A stretch of 64,000 nucleotides of DNA from Bartonella sp. HY038 (lineage in GTDB: Bacteria > Pseudomonadota > Alphaproteobacteria > Rhizobiales > Rhizobiaceae). Where the stretch lies: the NCBI RefSeq assembly GCF_014117425.1, contig NZ_CP059725.1, forward strand, positions 1,116,001 through 1,180,000, in the 5' to 3' direction. Numbering within the stretch: the stretch's first letter is position 1; each line of letters starts with the position of its first letter. The notes under the pieces were generated by a model. That model worked only from the letters and a program-made list of their open reading frames with translations, was not told the origin of the DNA and made no database searches. The translations under genes were made by a program, and so were the position numbers. Positions 44,996 to 54,023 of this stretch are shown here, piece after piece.

Positions 44996-46405
44996 TTATA
45001 ACATTTTTCCCGGGTTCATAATGCCATTTGGATCAAAGGCTAATTTAATTTTTCGCATTAAATCGATAGCGACTGGGGATTTAAAGGCAATAAGTTCTTG
45101 TCTTTTGAGTTGGCCAATACCATGTTCTGCAGAAAAGGCACCACCATAGCGCATAACAAGCGTGTGAACATGATGATTAACATCAGCCCATTTGGACAAA
45201 AATTCATGCCGATCCATGTCAATTGGTTGAGTGATATTATAGTGAAGATTGCCATCACCCATATGGCCAAAGCAGACGATGCGAGCCGCAGGAATAAGGC
45301 TTTCAACCAATTCGCCCGCTTCAGCAATAAAATCTGGAATTGAAGCTACAGGAACGGAGATGTCATGCTTAATCGAGCCACCTTGTTTTTTTTGAGCCGG
45401 TGACATCTCTTCACGCATAGTCCAGAATTCGTTTTCTTGTGTTTTATTGCTAGCAATAACCGCATCTAGAATAATATTTTTTTCAAAGGTCTCACTTAAA
45501 ATATCTTCAATGAATTGGCATGCTTCACTATCTGAGTGGGGAGAGGAAATATCAATCAATACATACCAAGGGTAAGGCGCAGAGAATGGATCGCGACTTT
45601 TAGCGTTGTAATCGACCGTAAATTCTAGTCCTATGCGCGGCATTAATTCAAACCCCGTAAGCATAGTACTCGCTTTATCATGGGCAATAGTAAAAAGCTT
45701 AAGCGCTTCAAAAGGCGATTTTACGCCAACATATGCTACAGCTTTGCCGCGTGGCTTTGGATATAGTTTTAGCACTGCCGCTGTAATAATACCTAGCGTA
45801 CCTTCGGCTCCAATAAAAAGATCTTTTAAATCATATCCGCTATTATCTTTTTTAACTTGGCGTAAATCATCCAATATGCGGCCATCAGGCAATACAACTT
45901 CAACACCAAGACATAATTCCCGGCTATTGCCATAGGATAGTACGGCAGTACCACCAGCATTAGACGACAAGTTGCCGCCAATTTGGCATGAGCCTTCCGA
46001 TCCTAGTGAAAGAGGAAAAAGTCGATTGGCCTCATCGGCGGCTTCTTGTAGATTTTTTAAAATAACGCCGGCTTCTGCCAATATAAGATTCCCTTCCACA
46101 TCTATAGAGCGAATTTTATTGAGCCGCGCTAATGAAATAATGATTTGGTTGCCACTTGTATCAGGCTGTTGGGCGCCGACGAGACCAGTATTGCCTCCTT
46201 GCGGAACAATGGCGGTTTTTGTTTCATTGGCAAGCTGCATTAGTTTTGAGACTTGTTGAGTAGATTGCGGGCGTAATAAAAGCGGCGTCTTGCCGTGATA
46301 AAGCCCACGCTGCTCAATTAAATAAGAGCTTAAAATATCGGGATCCGTAATTGCGTTATTACTACCAACAATAGCAACAAAGCGCTCGATTAAATCTGGT
46401 GTCAT
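44996..46405 (-). CDS. FAD-linked 2-hydroxyacid dehydrogenase (GlcD/D2HGDH/LldD type)
   Basis: A VAO-family flavoprotein of 469 residues that oxidises a D-2-hydroxyacid. The FAD-binding PP-loop reads VPQGGNTGLVGAQ (about 67-79), and the second FAD block reads LGSEGSCQIGGNLSSNAGGTAVLSYG (about 134-159), followed by GAEGTLGIITAA. The C-terminal catalytic domain has CFGHMGDGNLHYNI and AEHGIGQLKR, the metal and substrate His of the family. The best fit is a D-lactate or D-2-hydroxyglutarate dehydrogenase; sequence alone does not separate them. It is co-oriented with the downstream MHS transporter, 150 bases apart. Confidence 0.9.
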   Translation of the reverse strand: MTPDLIERFVAIVGSNNAITDPDILSSYLIEQRGLYHGKTPLLLRPQSTQQVSKLMQLANETKTAIVPQGGNTGLVGAQQPDTSGNQIIISLARLNKIRSIDVEGNLILAEAGVILKNLQEAADEANRLFPLSLGSEGSCQIGGNLSSNAGGTAVLSYGNSRELCLGVEVVLPDGRILDDLRQVKKDNSGYDLKDLFIGAEGTLGIITAAVLKLYPKPRGKAVAYVGVKSPFEALKLFTIAHDKASTMLTGFELMPRIGLEFTVDYNAKSRDPFSAPYPWYVLIDISSPHSDSEACQFIEDILSETFEKNIILDAVIASNKTQENEFWTMREEMSPAQKKQGGSIKHDISVPVASIPDFIAEAGELVESLIPAARIVCFGHMGDGNLHYNITQPIDMDRHEFLSKWADVNHHVHTLVMRYGGAFSAEHGIGQLKRQELIAFKSPVAIDLMRKIKLAFDPNGIMNPGKML

Positions 46406-46777
46406 GTTTTACCTCTTAAATCAAAAAAGTTGCTAATATTGGCATAGGTGCCAGCGTTTAAAGTAGTCATGGTAAAGCTATATGAAAAGCGTTGCCTTTA
46501 ACAGTAATTAAAAATCTTAAAAAAGATTTTTCATTCACTCCTAACCAGTTTTGCCGTTAGACGTGCATTCAGCATTTATGTGAAAAAGACTAAAAGGTTA
46601 AAACATCCATTGAGAATTATTCGCTATACGAAAAGTCAGGTAGATTTGGCTTTTTACGAGGCTTAGCCAAGTTATCTATAATATCCAACTGTTTTAAATT
46701 TCGATACAACTTGTAACTCATGGATTGTTGTGGATGCTATTTCTAGTAAGGGCGTTTATAAATGAAGTTAATAAAAT
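46406..46777. other. Intergenic region between the F0 operon and the FAD dehydrogenase gene
   Basis: About 370 bases containing the dehydrogenase promoter region and no gene I can support. Confidence 0.45.
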
Positions 46778-46807
46778 CAAAAAAGCCGCCCAGTGGGCGG
46801 CTTTTTA
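46778..46807 (-). terminator. Terminator of the ATP synthase F0 operon
   Basis: A perfect 12-base-pair stem (aaaaagccgccc/gggcggcttttt) with a three-base loop is followed on the minus strand by a T/A-rich run, 16 bases after the atpF stop codon. Confidence 0.88.
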
Positions 46808-46822
46808 TTTTGAAAAATAAAC

Positions 46823-47302
46823 TTAATTAAGTTTTGTTTTAACTTGCTCTAGCGAATTATGAAACAATTTATCTGATTTATTGCTGTCTAGTTCTTCGCT
46901 AATTATTTTTCCGGCAGCTGCGATTGCAATATCAACAGCTTTGGAACGTACTGCAGCAATTGCATCGGCTTCAGCAAGAGAAATTTTTTGCTCGGCCAAA
47001 CGATTGCGGCGCTCTACATATTCTTCGGTCTTGCGACGTGCATCTTCTGTTAGTGCAACTGCTTCGCGTTGCGCAACTGCAATAATGTCAGCGGCTTCCT
47101 TTTCCGCTTCAGAACGCTTGCGTTGATATTCAGCTAAAAGCTGTTGTGCATCTTCACGTAAGCGGCGAGCATCTTCCAATTCTTCAGATATGCGTAACGA
47201 GCGTGCATCTAAGGCTTTGCCAATCCAACTTGGAACTTTTAAATAGGCTAAAATCGCCAAAAATAGTACAAGCGCAATAAGGGCCCAAAAAGTATCGGTC
47301 AT
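46823..47302 (-). CDS. atpF: ATP synthase F0 subunit b
   Basis: One of two different b-type stalk subunits that join F0 to F1. The 159-residue protein has one N-terminal membrane helix (FWALIALVLFLAILAYL, about 5-21). A long charged coiled coil (ARSLRISEELEDARRLREDAQQLLAEY onward) extends into the cytoplasm. It is the last gene of the F0 operon, 12 bases after b'. Having both b and b' is typical of alphaproteobacteria, and F1 genes are not in the window. Confidence 0.93.
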   Translation of the reverse strand: MTDTFWALIALVLFLAILAYLKVPSWIGKALDARSLRISEELEDARRLREDAQQLLAEYQRKRSEAEKEAADIIAVAQREAVALTEDARRKTEEYVERRNRLAEQKISLAEADAIAAVRSKAVDIAIAAAGKIISEELDSNKSDKLFHNSLEQVKTKLN

Positions 47303-47314
47303 TATGTTCTCCTC

Positions 47315-47884
47315 TTATTCGCTTACTGATTTAACGGCTTTAGTTAAAGAATCAGCAGTTGCCTCGCTGCCAATAAAATCTTGAACAATTTGTTTCGCTG
47401 TATCAGCTGCTATTTGGCCAACATCTTGCATTGCACGGTCTTTAATATCACCAATGCGCTTTTCTGCAGCAGCTAATTTTTCTTCTAATTCAGCTTCTAC
47501 GGTTTTACGTTCCCGTTCAGCCTTTGCTTTTGCTTCATCATTCGCAGCTTGTGCAATAACAAGGCCTCTTGCGCGTGCTTCCGAAAGCTCTTTTTCATAA
47601 GCGCTAACAGCAGCATCTGCATCTTGTTTCATACGGGCGGCTTGATCTAGATCAGATGCGATACGATCGCGTCTATTTTCAATGACAGAACCGATGCGTG
47701 GAACAGCAATTCTTGCAATAAAAATATAAAAAAGACCAAAACAAATGATCAACCAAAAAAGATGGGATGCAAAATAGGTCGAATCAAAGGGAGGGAAACT
47801 GCTGCCACCATGCCCAGCTGAGGCATGCTCTGCGGTGGATTCAACGCCTTGTGCAAAAGCTGAGGACACGAACATCCAATTCAT
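47315..47884 (-). CDS. atpF': ATP synthase F0 subunit b'
   Basis: The second peripheral-stalk subunit, forming a heterodimer with b. The 189-residue protein has a polar N-terminal extension rich in His, Gly and Ser, then a membrane helix (SHLFWLIICFGLFYIFIA, about 40-57). A long coiled coil (RIGSVIENRRDRIASDLDQAARMKQDADAA onward) follows. It lies between atpE and atpF, separated from atpE by 112 bases that contain a strong hairpin. Confidence 0.92.
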   Translation of the reverse strand: MNWMFVSSAFAQGVESTAEHASAGHGGSSFPPFDSTYFASHLFWLIICFGLFYIFIARIAVPRIGSVIENRRDRIASDLDQAARMKQDADAAVSAYEKELSEARARGLVIAQAANDEAKAKAERERKTVEAELEEKLAAAEKRIGDIKDRAMQDVGQIAADTAKQIVQDFIGSEATADSLTKAVKSVSE

Positions 47885-47955
47885 CCTTCATAGAAGCAAT
47901 AAACCTTAATCGGTTTATCGAAGTGTAATCTGATATAATCTGGAATTATAGCTTG

Positions 47956-47987
47956 AAAGATGTGCCCGAGTTAAAGGGCACATCTTT
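47956..47987 (-). terminator. Hairpin between atpE and the b' gene
   Basis: A perfect 12-base-pair inverted repeat (aaagatgtgccc/gggcacatcttt) with an eight-base loop lies 10 bases after the atpE stop codon. The minus strand lacks a full T-run, so it may be a partial terminator or a 3'-end stabiliser that raises c-subunit output relative to b and b'. Confidence 0.6.
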
Positions 47988-47996
47988 AAAATGTGA

Positions 47997-48221
47997 TTAT
48001 GCGAACAGAAGGATAAGAGCAACGAGCAATGAGAAAATGCCCAAAGCTTCTGTCACAGCAAAACCAAATACAAGACGGCCGAACTGGCTGTCAGCAGCTG
48101 ATGGGTTGCGCAATGCGCCTGAAAGATAGCTACCGAAAATGTTGCCAAGACCAAGAGCTGTTCCTGCCATACCAAAACAGGCTAGACCGGCGCCGATGTA
48201 TTTTGCTGCTTCCGCTTCCAT
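47997..48221 (-). CDS. atpE: ATP synthase F0 subunit c
   Basis: The proteolipid of the rotating c-ring. The 74-residue protein is two membrane helices joined by a polar loop (RNPSAADSQFGR). The proton-carrying acid is Glu58 in FAVTEALGIF. No Na+-type ligand set (Gln plus Ser-Thr next to the Glu) is evident, so proton coupling is expected. It has a GGAGAA-type ribosome site and sits after atpB, as normal. Confidence 0.95.
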   Translation of the reverse strand: MEAEAAKYIGAGLACFGMAGTALGLGNIFGSYLSGALRNPSAADSQFGRLVFGFAVTEALGIFSLLVALILLFA

Positions 48222-48295
48222 AAAATTCTCCTTTGAATAAAGCGCTTTTGATGGTTTATGCGCATATTGGAATGTGGCGGTTGACCGCCGGTTGG

Positions 48296-49039
48296 TTAGT
48301 GACCAGGATGCACTGCATCGTTGAGATACATACAGGTCAATACTGTGAACACATATGCTTGCAAGAATGCAACCAAAAATTCAAGTGCTGTAATAGCGAC
48401 ATTCATTGCCAAAGGCAAGATAGCGCCGCCAAAACCAATTGGCCCCATTGCAGCTAAGCCAACGCAAAAACCTGCAAACACTTTCAACGTAATATGGCCT
48501 GCCAACATATTGGCGAACAAACGAACTGAAAGGCTGATGGGACGTGATAAGAACGAAATAACTTCAATGATTGTTACAATTGGTACAATGACAGCTGGTA
48601 CACCTTTAGGAACGAAAAGTTTGAAAAAGCCAACGCCATGCTTAAATACACCGTAAAACACAACGGTCAATATAACGAGCATCGCCAAACCAAAAGTGAT
48701 CATAATTTGAGTTGTAACAGTGTAGAAGTAAGGGAAAAGACCAATGAAGTTGGCAACCAATACGAACATAAACAAGGAAAATACGAGCGGGAAAAACCGC
48801 ATGCCTTGTGTTCCAGCAGATTCGCGCAAGGTATTTGCCACAAATTCATAAGCCATTTCTGAGACCGACTGTCCGCGTGTTGGCACAAGACCACGGCTTG
48901 AAGAGGTCAAAAGCAAAAATGCTGCTGAGGCGACAATAGTTATAACCATAAAAAGGGATACATTGGTAAATGATAAATTCCAACTACCGATATTAATATG
49001 GATCAGATCTATTATTTGAAACTGATGAATAGGATCCAA
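48296..49039 (-). CDS. atpB: ATP synthase F0 subunit a
   Basis: The stator channel subunit that passes protons to the c-ring. The 247-residue protein has five to six membrane helices. The essential Arg is in [15 protein letters not shown] (near 177), and the C-terminal helix [21 protein letters not shown] is typical. The N-terminal segment HQFQIIDL resembles the short alphaproteobacterial form. It lies between atpI (40 bases upstream) and atpE. Confidence 0.95.
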   Translation of the reverse strand: MDPIHQFQIIDLIHINIGSWNLSFTNVSLFMVITIVASAAFLLLTSSSRGLVPTRGQSVSEMAYEFVANTLRESAGTQGMRFFPLVFSLFMFVLVANFIGLFPYFYTVTTQIMITFGLAMLVILTVVFYGVFKHGVGFFKLFVPKGVPAVIVPIVTIIEVISFLSRPISLSVRLFANMLAGHITLKVFAGFCVGLAAMGPIGFGGAILPLAMNVAITALEFLVAFLQAYVFTVLTCMYLNDAVHPGH

Positions 49040-49078
49040 CGTTGCCTCCTTAATAAGCAGTCAAATCGGCCTTTTGGC

Positions 49079-49459
49079 CTAATTATCTTTATTGTTCTTC
49101 TGTTTGCCAATAGAGCTTTGCTCTATCATGCCTACAGAACGTAAAACATTCATAACGCCAGCGGCAAATCCAAGAAAGAGAAAAACAATTAATCCCCAAG
49201 GATTTGTACCAATTAATTGATCAAAGCCAAGACCCAAAACGACACCAACAACTATTGCTGCTAAAAATTCGCTTGAAAGCTTTATAGCATAGCTTGAGCT
49301 AGGCGGTGTTTTCTCTGGTTCAGGTTGTTTAAACGCTCCCTTTTTAATCAAAGCCTCTTCTAGGCGATTTTTGCGTTCGTCCAAATCCGTCATGTTTGAG
49401 TGTTGATGCTCATTAATGGTATCACCATGTGGCTTTTCAGGCTGATTCCCTTTGGCCAT
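49079..49459 (-). CDS. atpI: ATP synthase accessory protein I
   Basis: A small membrane protein that helps assemble the c-ring and heads many atp operons. The 126-residue protein has a charged N-terminal half (NRLEEALIKKGAF) and two membrane helices (FLAAIVVGVVLGLGF and WGLIVFLFLGFAAGVMNV, about 67-105), with the family GTNPWG loop between them. A basic Lys/Asn tail follows. A candidate promoter lies about 60-90 bases upstream (49517-49545). Confidence 0.88.
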   Translation of the reverse strand: MAKGNQPEKPHGDTINEHQHSNMTDLDERKNRLEEALIKKGAFKQPEPEKTPPSSSYAIKLSSEFLAAIVVGVVLGLGFDQLIGTNPWGLIVFLFLGFAAGVMNVLRSVGMIEQSSIGKQKNNKDN

Positions 49460-49516
49460 GAATGTCCCCTATCAATGAGTGGCAACGTACTAGCTTTAAC
49501 CTTTTAGGTTGCGCGC

Positions 49517-49545
49517 AACATATTGTTACTGGAGCAATTCGTCAA
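49517..49545 (-). promoter_or_regulatory. Candidate sigma-70 promoter of the F0 operon
   Basis: On the minus strand TTGACG (49545-49540) and TATGTT (49522-49517) are separated by 17 bases and lie about 60 bases upstream of the atpI start. Confidence 0.5.
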
Positions 49546-49860
49546 GGCTTGAAAGTAGCTCTAACACAGAGAATAGCATAGTTTTTTAGCAGTAATTTGA
49601 GAAACAGCGGGAAAAAATTTTTGAATGCAGTAAATTGGCTTCATTATCTAGCCCAAAATATAGACATATAATTTTTTTGTTTTCTTTTTTGTGTGATTGT
49701 TTCTCATCTATGGATTGGGTGTTGGGAGGTAGAATAATATTAAAAATGATTCCTTGGCATCAAAAATCTTGAAGAAATGTGCAATACATACCTTTAATCA
49801 AATATTTTAAAATGTTTGATTAAAGGCATCTTGGTCACGTTCTGCGATGTTTGAGGGAAA
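49546..49860. other. Intergenic region between the F0 operon and the wall hydrolase gene
   Basis: About 315 AT-rich bases with no gene I can support; open frames overlapping the right end are shadows of the hydrolase gene. Confidence 0.45.
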
Positions 49861-51189
49861 TCAACCCCATCCGCCATTTTTTGTTCGGTAAAATATGTGT
49901 AATCCAATTTTTTCCATTTTATACATAGAACTTGCCCAGTTTGGGCGTACGTAAACGGCGTGATAATGGGTCGAAGAGCCAACCTCAGGCAACCAGATTT
50001 GTCCTGCTGAAACGGCCTTAGCAATATCTTGTGCAATGCGCCAATGGCGCTTTTCTGTGACGAGATGCTTTTTCCCATCACATGCAAAAGAAAATTGGCA
50101 TCGATTGCGCCAGTTAACATTTTGATAAACAACGCCGCAAACAGTATTTGGATAAGAGGGGTTTCTAACCCGATTAAGGACAACTTGTGCGACCGCAGCT
50201 TGCCCTTTTAATGTCTCGCCTCGTGCTTCAAAATAAACAGCTTCAGCGAGGCATTTTTGTTCTTTGGCGGTAAATGAAGATGCAGGTAAAGGTGTGGCAG
50301 CCCACGCATGATCTTTAGGACCAATTGGTGGAATAAAACGTCCTGCAGTTTTCTCTGCATCAGTCAAGATGGAATCAAAAGGAGATTCTTTAGCTGTCCC
50401 AGCATTGGCTGGCGCGTAGCCAAGAGCAAGAATGTCAGGCTTATCGTTAGTAACCAATGAAGCTAGCATGTCAGGAACTGCGAGTTTGGGAAGTTCTTTG
50501 CGTTTAGGCACTGGAATTATCCCAAGTGCAATTTGGAATTGACCCTTAGCTTTCTCGGGCGGAACAAGACGAGCAATATGCTGTTGTTCTAGCTGAGAGA
50601 TTGTTGGCAGCTTTATACTGCGATCCAATTGAGTGTCAGCTAAAACAAGACGTAAATCATTGCTTTTTCGCGGCATAAAAGCTTGTTTTGCGGCGCTATT
50701 AATTCGTTGATCGCTTGAAAGCTCCCCTGACTGCATGCTGTAGGGTTGAGCAAATGCAGTGTCGGTAAAAGTGGCTGATATTCGCACTTGTTCATTAAAG
50801 CGCTGCCGACTAGCCTTTAGTTCAGCGACATTATCTGACTGTAAGACGCGATCTGCTTTTTTATTTTTCGTAACGGTGGGAGTGCTGATAAAAAGCGTTG
50901 TATTAGTTGCAACAAGCGGCGCAGTCATTTGTTTTTGCAGTGTCGACATTCCAATAATTGAAATGCCAGCGCCTAGGATTAGTGGAAAAAGGTAGCGAGT
51001 AGGTGAGCGCTTTTCAGGTAGCATCAAAGGTGCTTCATAATAGCGTCCCTCTGGCATATGATAACTTGCAGGTGCAGTGAGACGGTATTCAACGTGATTC
51101 TTAGGCGATTGATGGCCAAAAAAGTTTTGAAAAATACTCACCGCATAAACTCCAGCGCAATAGACAAAATAAGTTGGGGATAGAATCAC
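49861..51189 (-). CDS. SleB-type cell wall hydrolase, membrane-anchored
   Basis: A 442-residue protein ending in a Hydrolase_2 (SleB lytic-transglycosylase-like) domain at about 320-440. Catalytic-domain blocks read CLAEAVYFEARGETLKGQAAVAQVVLNR (the Glu in YFEARGE is the likely catalytic acid) and CQFSFACDGK near 375. Before it are a membrane segment (LFPLILGAGISIIGM, about 66-80) and a long disordered spacer, so the enzyme is probably anchored in the inner membrane facing the periplasm. The start is GTG at 51189 after GGAAA; an internal ATG at codon 45 is an alternative. It probably trims peptidoglycan during growth. Confidence 0.82.
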   Translation of the reverse strand: MILSPTYFVYCAGVYAVSIFQNFFGHQSPKNHVEYRLTAPASYHMPEGRYYEAPLMLPEKRSPTRYLFPLILGAGISIIGMSTLQKQMTAPLVATNTTLFISTPTVTKNKKADRVLQSDNVAELKASRQRFNEQVRISATFTDTAFAQPYSMQSGELSSDQRINSAAKQAFMPRKSNDLRLVLADTQLDRSIKLPTISQLEQQHIARLVPPEKAKGQFQIALGIIPVPKRKELPKLAVPDMLASLVTNDKPDILALGYAPANAGTAKESPFDSILTDAEKTAGRFIPPIGPKDHAWAATPLPASSFTAKEQKCLAEAVYFEARGETLKGQAAVAQVVLNRVRNPSYPNTVCGVVYQNVNWRNRCQFSFACDGKKHLVTEKRHWRIAQDIAKAVSAGQIWLPEVGSSTHYHAVYVRPNWASSMYKMEKIGLHIFYRTKNGGWG

Positions 51190-51620
51190 AATGTTTCCAC
51201 CCTTATGATTTGGGTAGAATGCAATAGTAAAATTTATTTAAGGTTAACAATGTGTGTTCGAGCGAACAAAAGGTTAATAACATTGGTTAACGGGTTCGTA
51301 TATGTTTAATTTCGAAAAAAATAAATTTTTTGTATGTGATTGTTAAAGTGCGGGGAATAGAGGGATTTGTTGAAAATTTAGCGAGTGTTTTTATATTAGA
51401 TTTTGCCGCATGACGTCTTAATTAAGTAAAAAGTTCAAAAGAATGCTGCGCCTTATTAAATTTAATTATTGATATCGTGTTTTTAATTAAAAAAAATAAT
51501 TGCAGATATTAACTATAAATATTGAGGTCACTTAAGAGATAAGTAAATTAATTTATCTAATTTCAGTAAAATATTGAAAGTCGCCATTGCATTTTTTCTT
51601 CGGCTAACTGTTCGGCACAT
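51190..51620. other. Intergenic region upstream of the wall hydrolase gene
   Basis: About 430 AT-rich bases. It carries the hydrolase promoter but no gene I can support. Confidence 0.45.
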
Positions 51621-51660
51621 CAAAAAAAGCGCCAATACTTTTTCAGCAATGGCGCTTTTT
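51621..51660 (-). terminator. Rho-independent terminator of the YfgM-der operon
   Basis: An 11-base-pair stem (aaaaagcgcca/tggcgcttttt) with a 15-base loop is followed on the minus strand by TTTTTTTGATG. It lies just past the der stop codon. Confidence 0.8.
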
Positions 51661-51681
51661 ATCTAGACTATAGAAGTTTGC

Positions 51682-53112
51682 TTAATGCTTTTTCTTAGCG
51701 CGTCCTGCAAAAGGATTGTCCGGCTTGCGCATTGATAACCTTATCGGAACGCCGGGCATCTTAAAAGTTTCACGTAGGCTATTGACAAGATAGCGTAAAT
51801 AGGATTGTGGCATTGCATCAGGACGCGAGCAAGATATAACAAAGCCTGGTGGTCTTGTCTTAATCTGCGTCATATATTTAATTTTTAACCGGCGGCCGGA
51901 TACTGCAGGCGGTGGATGGTGGGTAATAATCCCACCAAGCCAACGATTAAGTTTTGCTGTAGAAATGCGCCGGTTCCATATACGGTGAACCATTTCAACA
52001 TTTTCCATCAGCTTATCAATGCCTTGGCCGCGTTCACCCGAAATAGGAATAGCCCGTAAACCGCGAACTTGCGGCAGAAGCCTACTACATTTTTCTAGTA
52101 ATTCGGTTAAGGTTTCCTGCCGGTTTTCGATTAAGTCCCATTTATTAAAAGCAATAATTGGTGCGCGACCTTCACGTATAATAAGGTCAACAATCTGTAA
52201 GTCCTGCTTTTCAAAAGGAATTGTTGCATCAAAAAGAACAATGACCACTTCGGCAAAGCGAACAGCTCTTAAAGTATCGGCAACCGAAAGCTTTTCCAAC
52301 TTTTCTTGCACACGAGATTTACGCCGTAAACCTGCTGTGTCATGAAGTTTGATTTTTCGACCGCGCCATTCCCAATCCACTGAGATAGAATCGCGGGTGA
52401 TGCCAGCTTCAGGCCCGGTCAACAAACGGTCTTCCTCAAGCATGGTATTAATCAATGTCGATTTGCCAGCATTTGGGCGGCCAACAATGGCGATACGCAA
52501 CGGTTTTGTATCGTCATATTCTGGCTCTTCAGCATCTGGATCTTCAATGTCGTCACCAATGGAAGCAGATTCGATTTTGAGGCGTTCTTCTTCTTTTTCT
52601 TTTTCAAATGCCTTTTCTGAGCCAACGGCTTCAACTATGGCATCACGTAAGTCTGACATGCCAAGACCATGCTCGGCAGAAATAGGACATGGTTCACCAA
52701 AGCCTAATTTCCAAGCATCATAAAAATTGCCATTTGCATCCTTTGCTTCGGATTTATTGGCAATAAGAATAATTGGCTTACCTGATTTGCGTACAAGCGA
52801 CGCAAATGTTGTGTCGGCTGGCGTAAGGCCAGCTTTTGCATCCAATACAAAAAGAATAAGATCTGCTTCTTCAATAGCCGCGCGTGTTTGCGCCCGCATT
52901 CTGCCTTCAAGCGTGTCATTGGCAGCTTCTTCAAGGCCGGCGGTATCAATAATGTCAAAACGTAAATCTTGTAAACGCGCGGCGTGATGCCGGCGGTCAC
53001 GAGTGACGCCTGGTGTATCATCTACAATTGCTAGCTTTTGACCAACAAGACGATTAAATAAAGTGGATTTCCCAACATTGGGTCTTCCAATAATAGCGAT
53101 TGTAAGCGCCAT
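51682..53112 (-). CDS. der: Ribosome-associated GTPase Der (EngA)
   Basis: A double-GTPase needed for 50S ribosome assembly. The 476-residue protein has G domain 1 with [12 protein letters not shown] (about 8-19) and DTAGLE. An acidic linker ([14 protein letters not shown]) follows, then G domain 2 with [12 protein letters not shown] (about 210-221), [11 protein letters not shown] and NKWDL. A C-terminal KH-like domain (about 380-470) includes [19 protein letters not shown]. It starts three bases after the TPR protein stop codon, so the two are one operon. Confidence 0.95.
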   Translation of the reverse strand: MALTIAIIGRPNVGKSTLFNRLVGQKLAIVDDTPGVTRDRRHHAARLQDLRFDIIDTAGLEEAANDTLEGRMRAQTRAAIEEADLILFVLDAKAGLTPADTTFASLVRKSGKPIILIANKSEAKDANGNFYDAWKLGFGEPCPISAEHGLGMSDLRDAIVEAVGSEKAFEKEKEEERLKIESASIGDDIEDPDAEEPEYDDTKPLRIAIVGRPNAGKSTLINTMLEEDRLLTGPEAGITRDSISVDWEWRGRKIKLHDTAGLRRKSRVQEKLEKLSVADTLRAVRFAEVVIVLFDATIPFEKQDLQIVDLIIREGRAPIIAFNKWDLIENRQETLTELLEKCSRLLPQVRGLRAIPISGERGQGIDKLMENVEMVHRIWNRRISTAKLNRWLGGIITHHPPPAVSGRRLKIKYMTQIKTRPPGFVISCSRPDAMPQSYLRYLVNSLRETFKMPGVPIRLSMRKPDNPFAGRAKKKH

Positions 53113-53115
53113 AAA

Positions 53116-53793
53116 TTAGCCTTTTGCACTTTCTGTGCGGCTATTGATCAAGCTCAACATAAGTTGAGCTCGGGCTGCTACGCCGCTGCCAGCACTCTCA
53201 CTGTCATTAATAATTTGTTCAAAATAGTTTTTAGCTTCAGCTAAATTGCCAACTTTCCATGCCGAAAGTCCTAAAATTTCGCGCGCTGATAGCCGCATAG
53301 GATTATTATCAGATGCAAAAACAGTAACACGTTGGCTTAATTCATTAAAATCCGCTGTATCAACTAATATATAAGCTGCGCGAATACTAGCAATATCTTT
53401 TAATGCGCTTGGTGTATCACTATTTTGTGCGATTTTATCGAACATAGCAACAGCCGCTTGTTTGTTGCCTTGTTCCAAGGTTAGCCCCGCTTCACGCATT
53501 TGGGCAAGTGAAGGATAGCCGCCAAATTCAGAGGATTCAATCTGCTTTAATGCTGCAATTGCTTCATCAACTTTACCGCCTTTGACAAGGCTTTCGGCTG
53601 TTAACATAGCATCGCCGATAGTTCCGGCCTTTTTATTTTGCCAATAGCTATAACCTTGCCAAACAGCAGTGCCAAGCACAAGGGCGACAGCCGCGCCAAT
53701 TATCATTGGACCAAATTTGCCCCATAAAGCACGTGCTTTTTCTTGACGAATTTCTTCGTTAACTTCGCGAATAAAGCTGTCGTCTTCTGCCAT
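53116..53793 (-). CDS. TPR membrane protein, YfgM-like
   Basis: A bitopic membrane protein of 225 residues: a charged N-terminal cytoplasmic segment (EVNEEIRQEKARALWGKF), one membrane helix (GPMIIGAAVALVLGTAVW, about 28-45), and a periplasmic TPR-like helical region. Its family, TPR_21 or YfgM, links the Sec translocon to periplasmic chaperones in E. coli. In Hyphomicrobiales it commonly sits upstream of der, as here, with a three-base gap. Function in this species is inferred from family only. Confidence 0.82.
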   Translation of the reverse strand: MAEDDSFIREVNEEIRQEKARALWGKFGPMIIGAAVALVLGTAVWQGYSYWQNKKAGTIGDAMLTAESLVKGGKVDEAIAALKQIESSEFGGYPSLAQMREAGLTLEQGNKQAAVAMFDKIAQNSDTPSALKDIASIRAAYILVDTADFNELSQRVTVFASDNNPMRLSAREILGLSAWKVGNLAEAKNYFEQIINDSESAGSGVAARAQLMLSLINSRTESAKG

Positions 53794-54023
53794 TACAAAA
53801 CTCTCTATGGTAATTTATCTCATTAAAGATAGCTTTTAAGCATAAATGCGGCAATAGCAAAGCTATTTTTTGCAATTGAATTATTTTTCATCGAACTTTG
53901 CTCATTCCACCGCTTCATCAAAGCTTTTTTCTAAGGATAGCTTGTTAAAATTGCGATAAATTTGAAAAATCTTCTTTTCGAGCATTGGCTTTTGGTAATG
54001 AATTGGATTTTATAAGCATCAAG

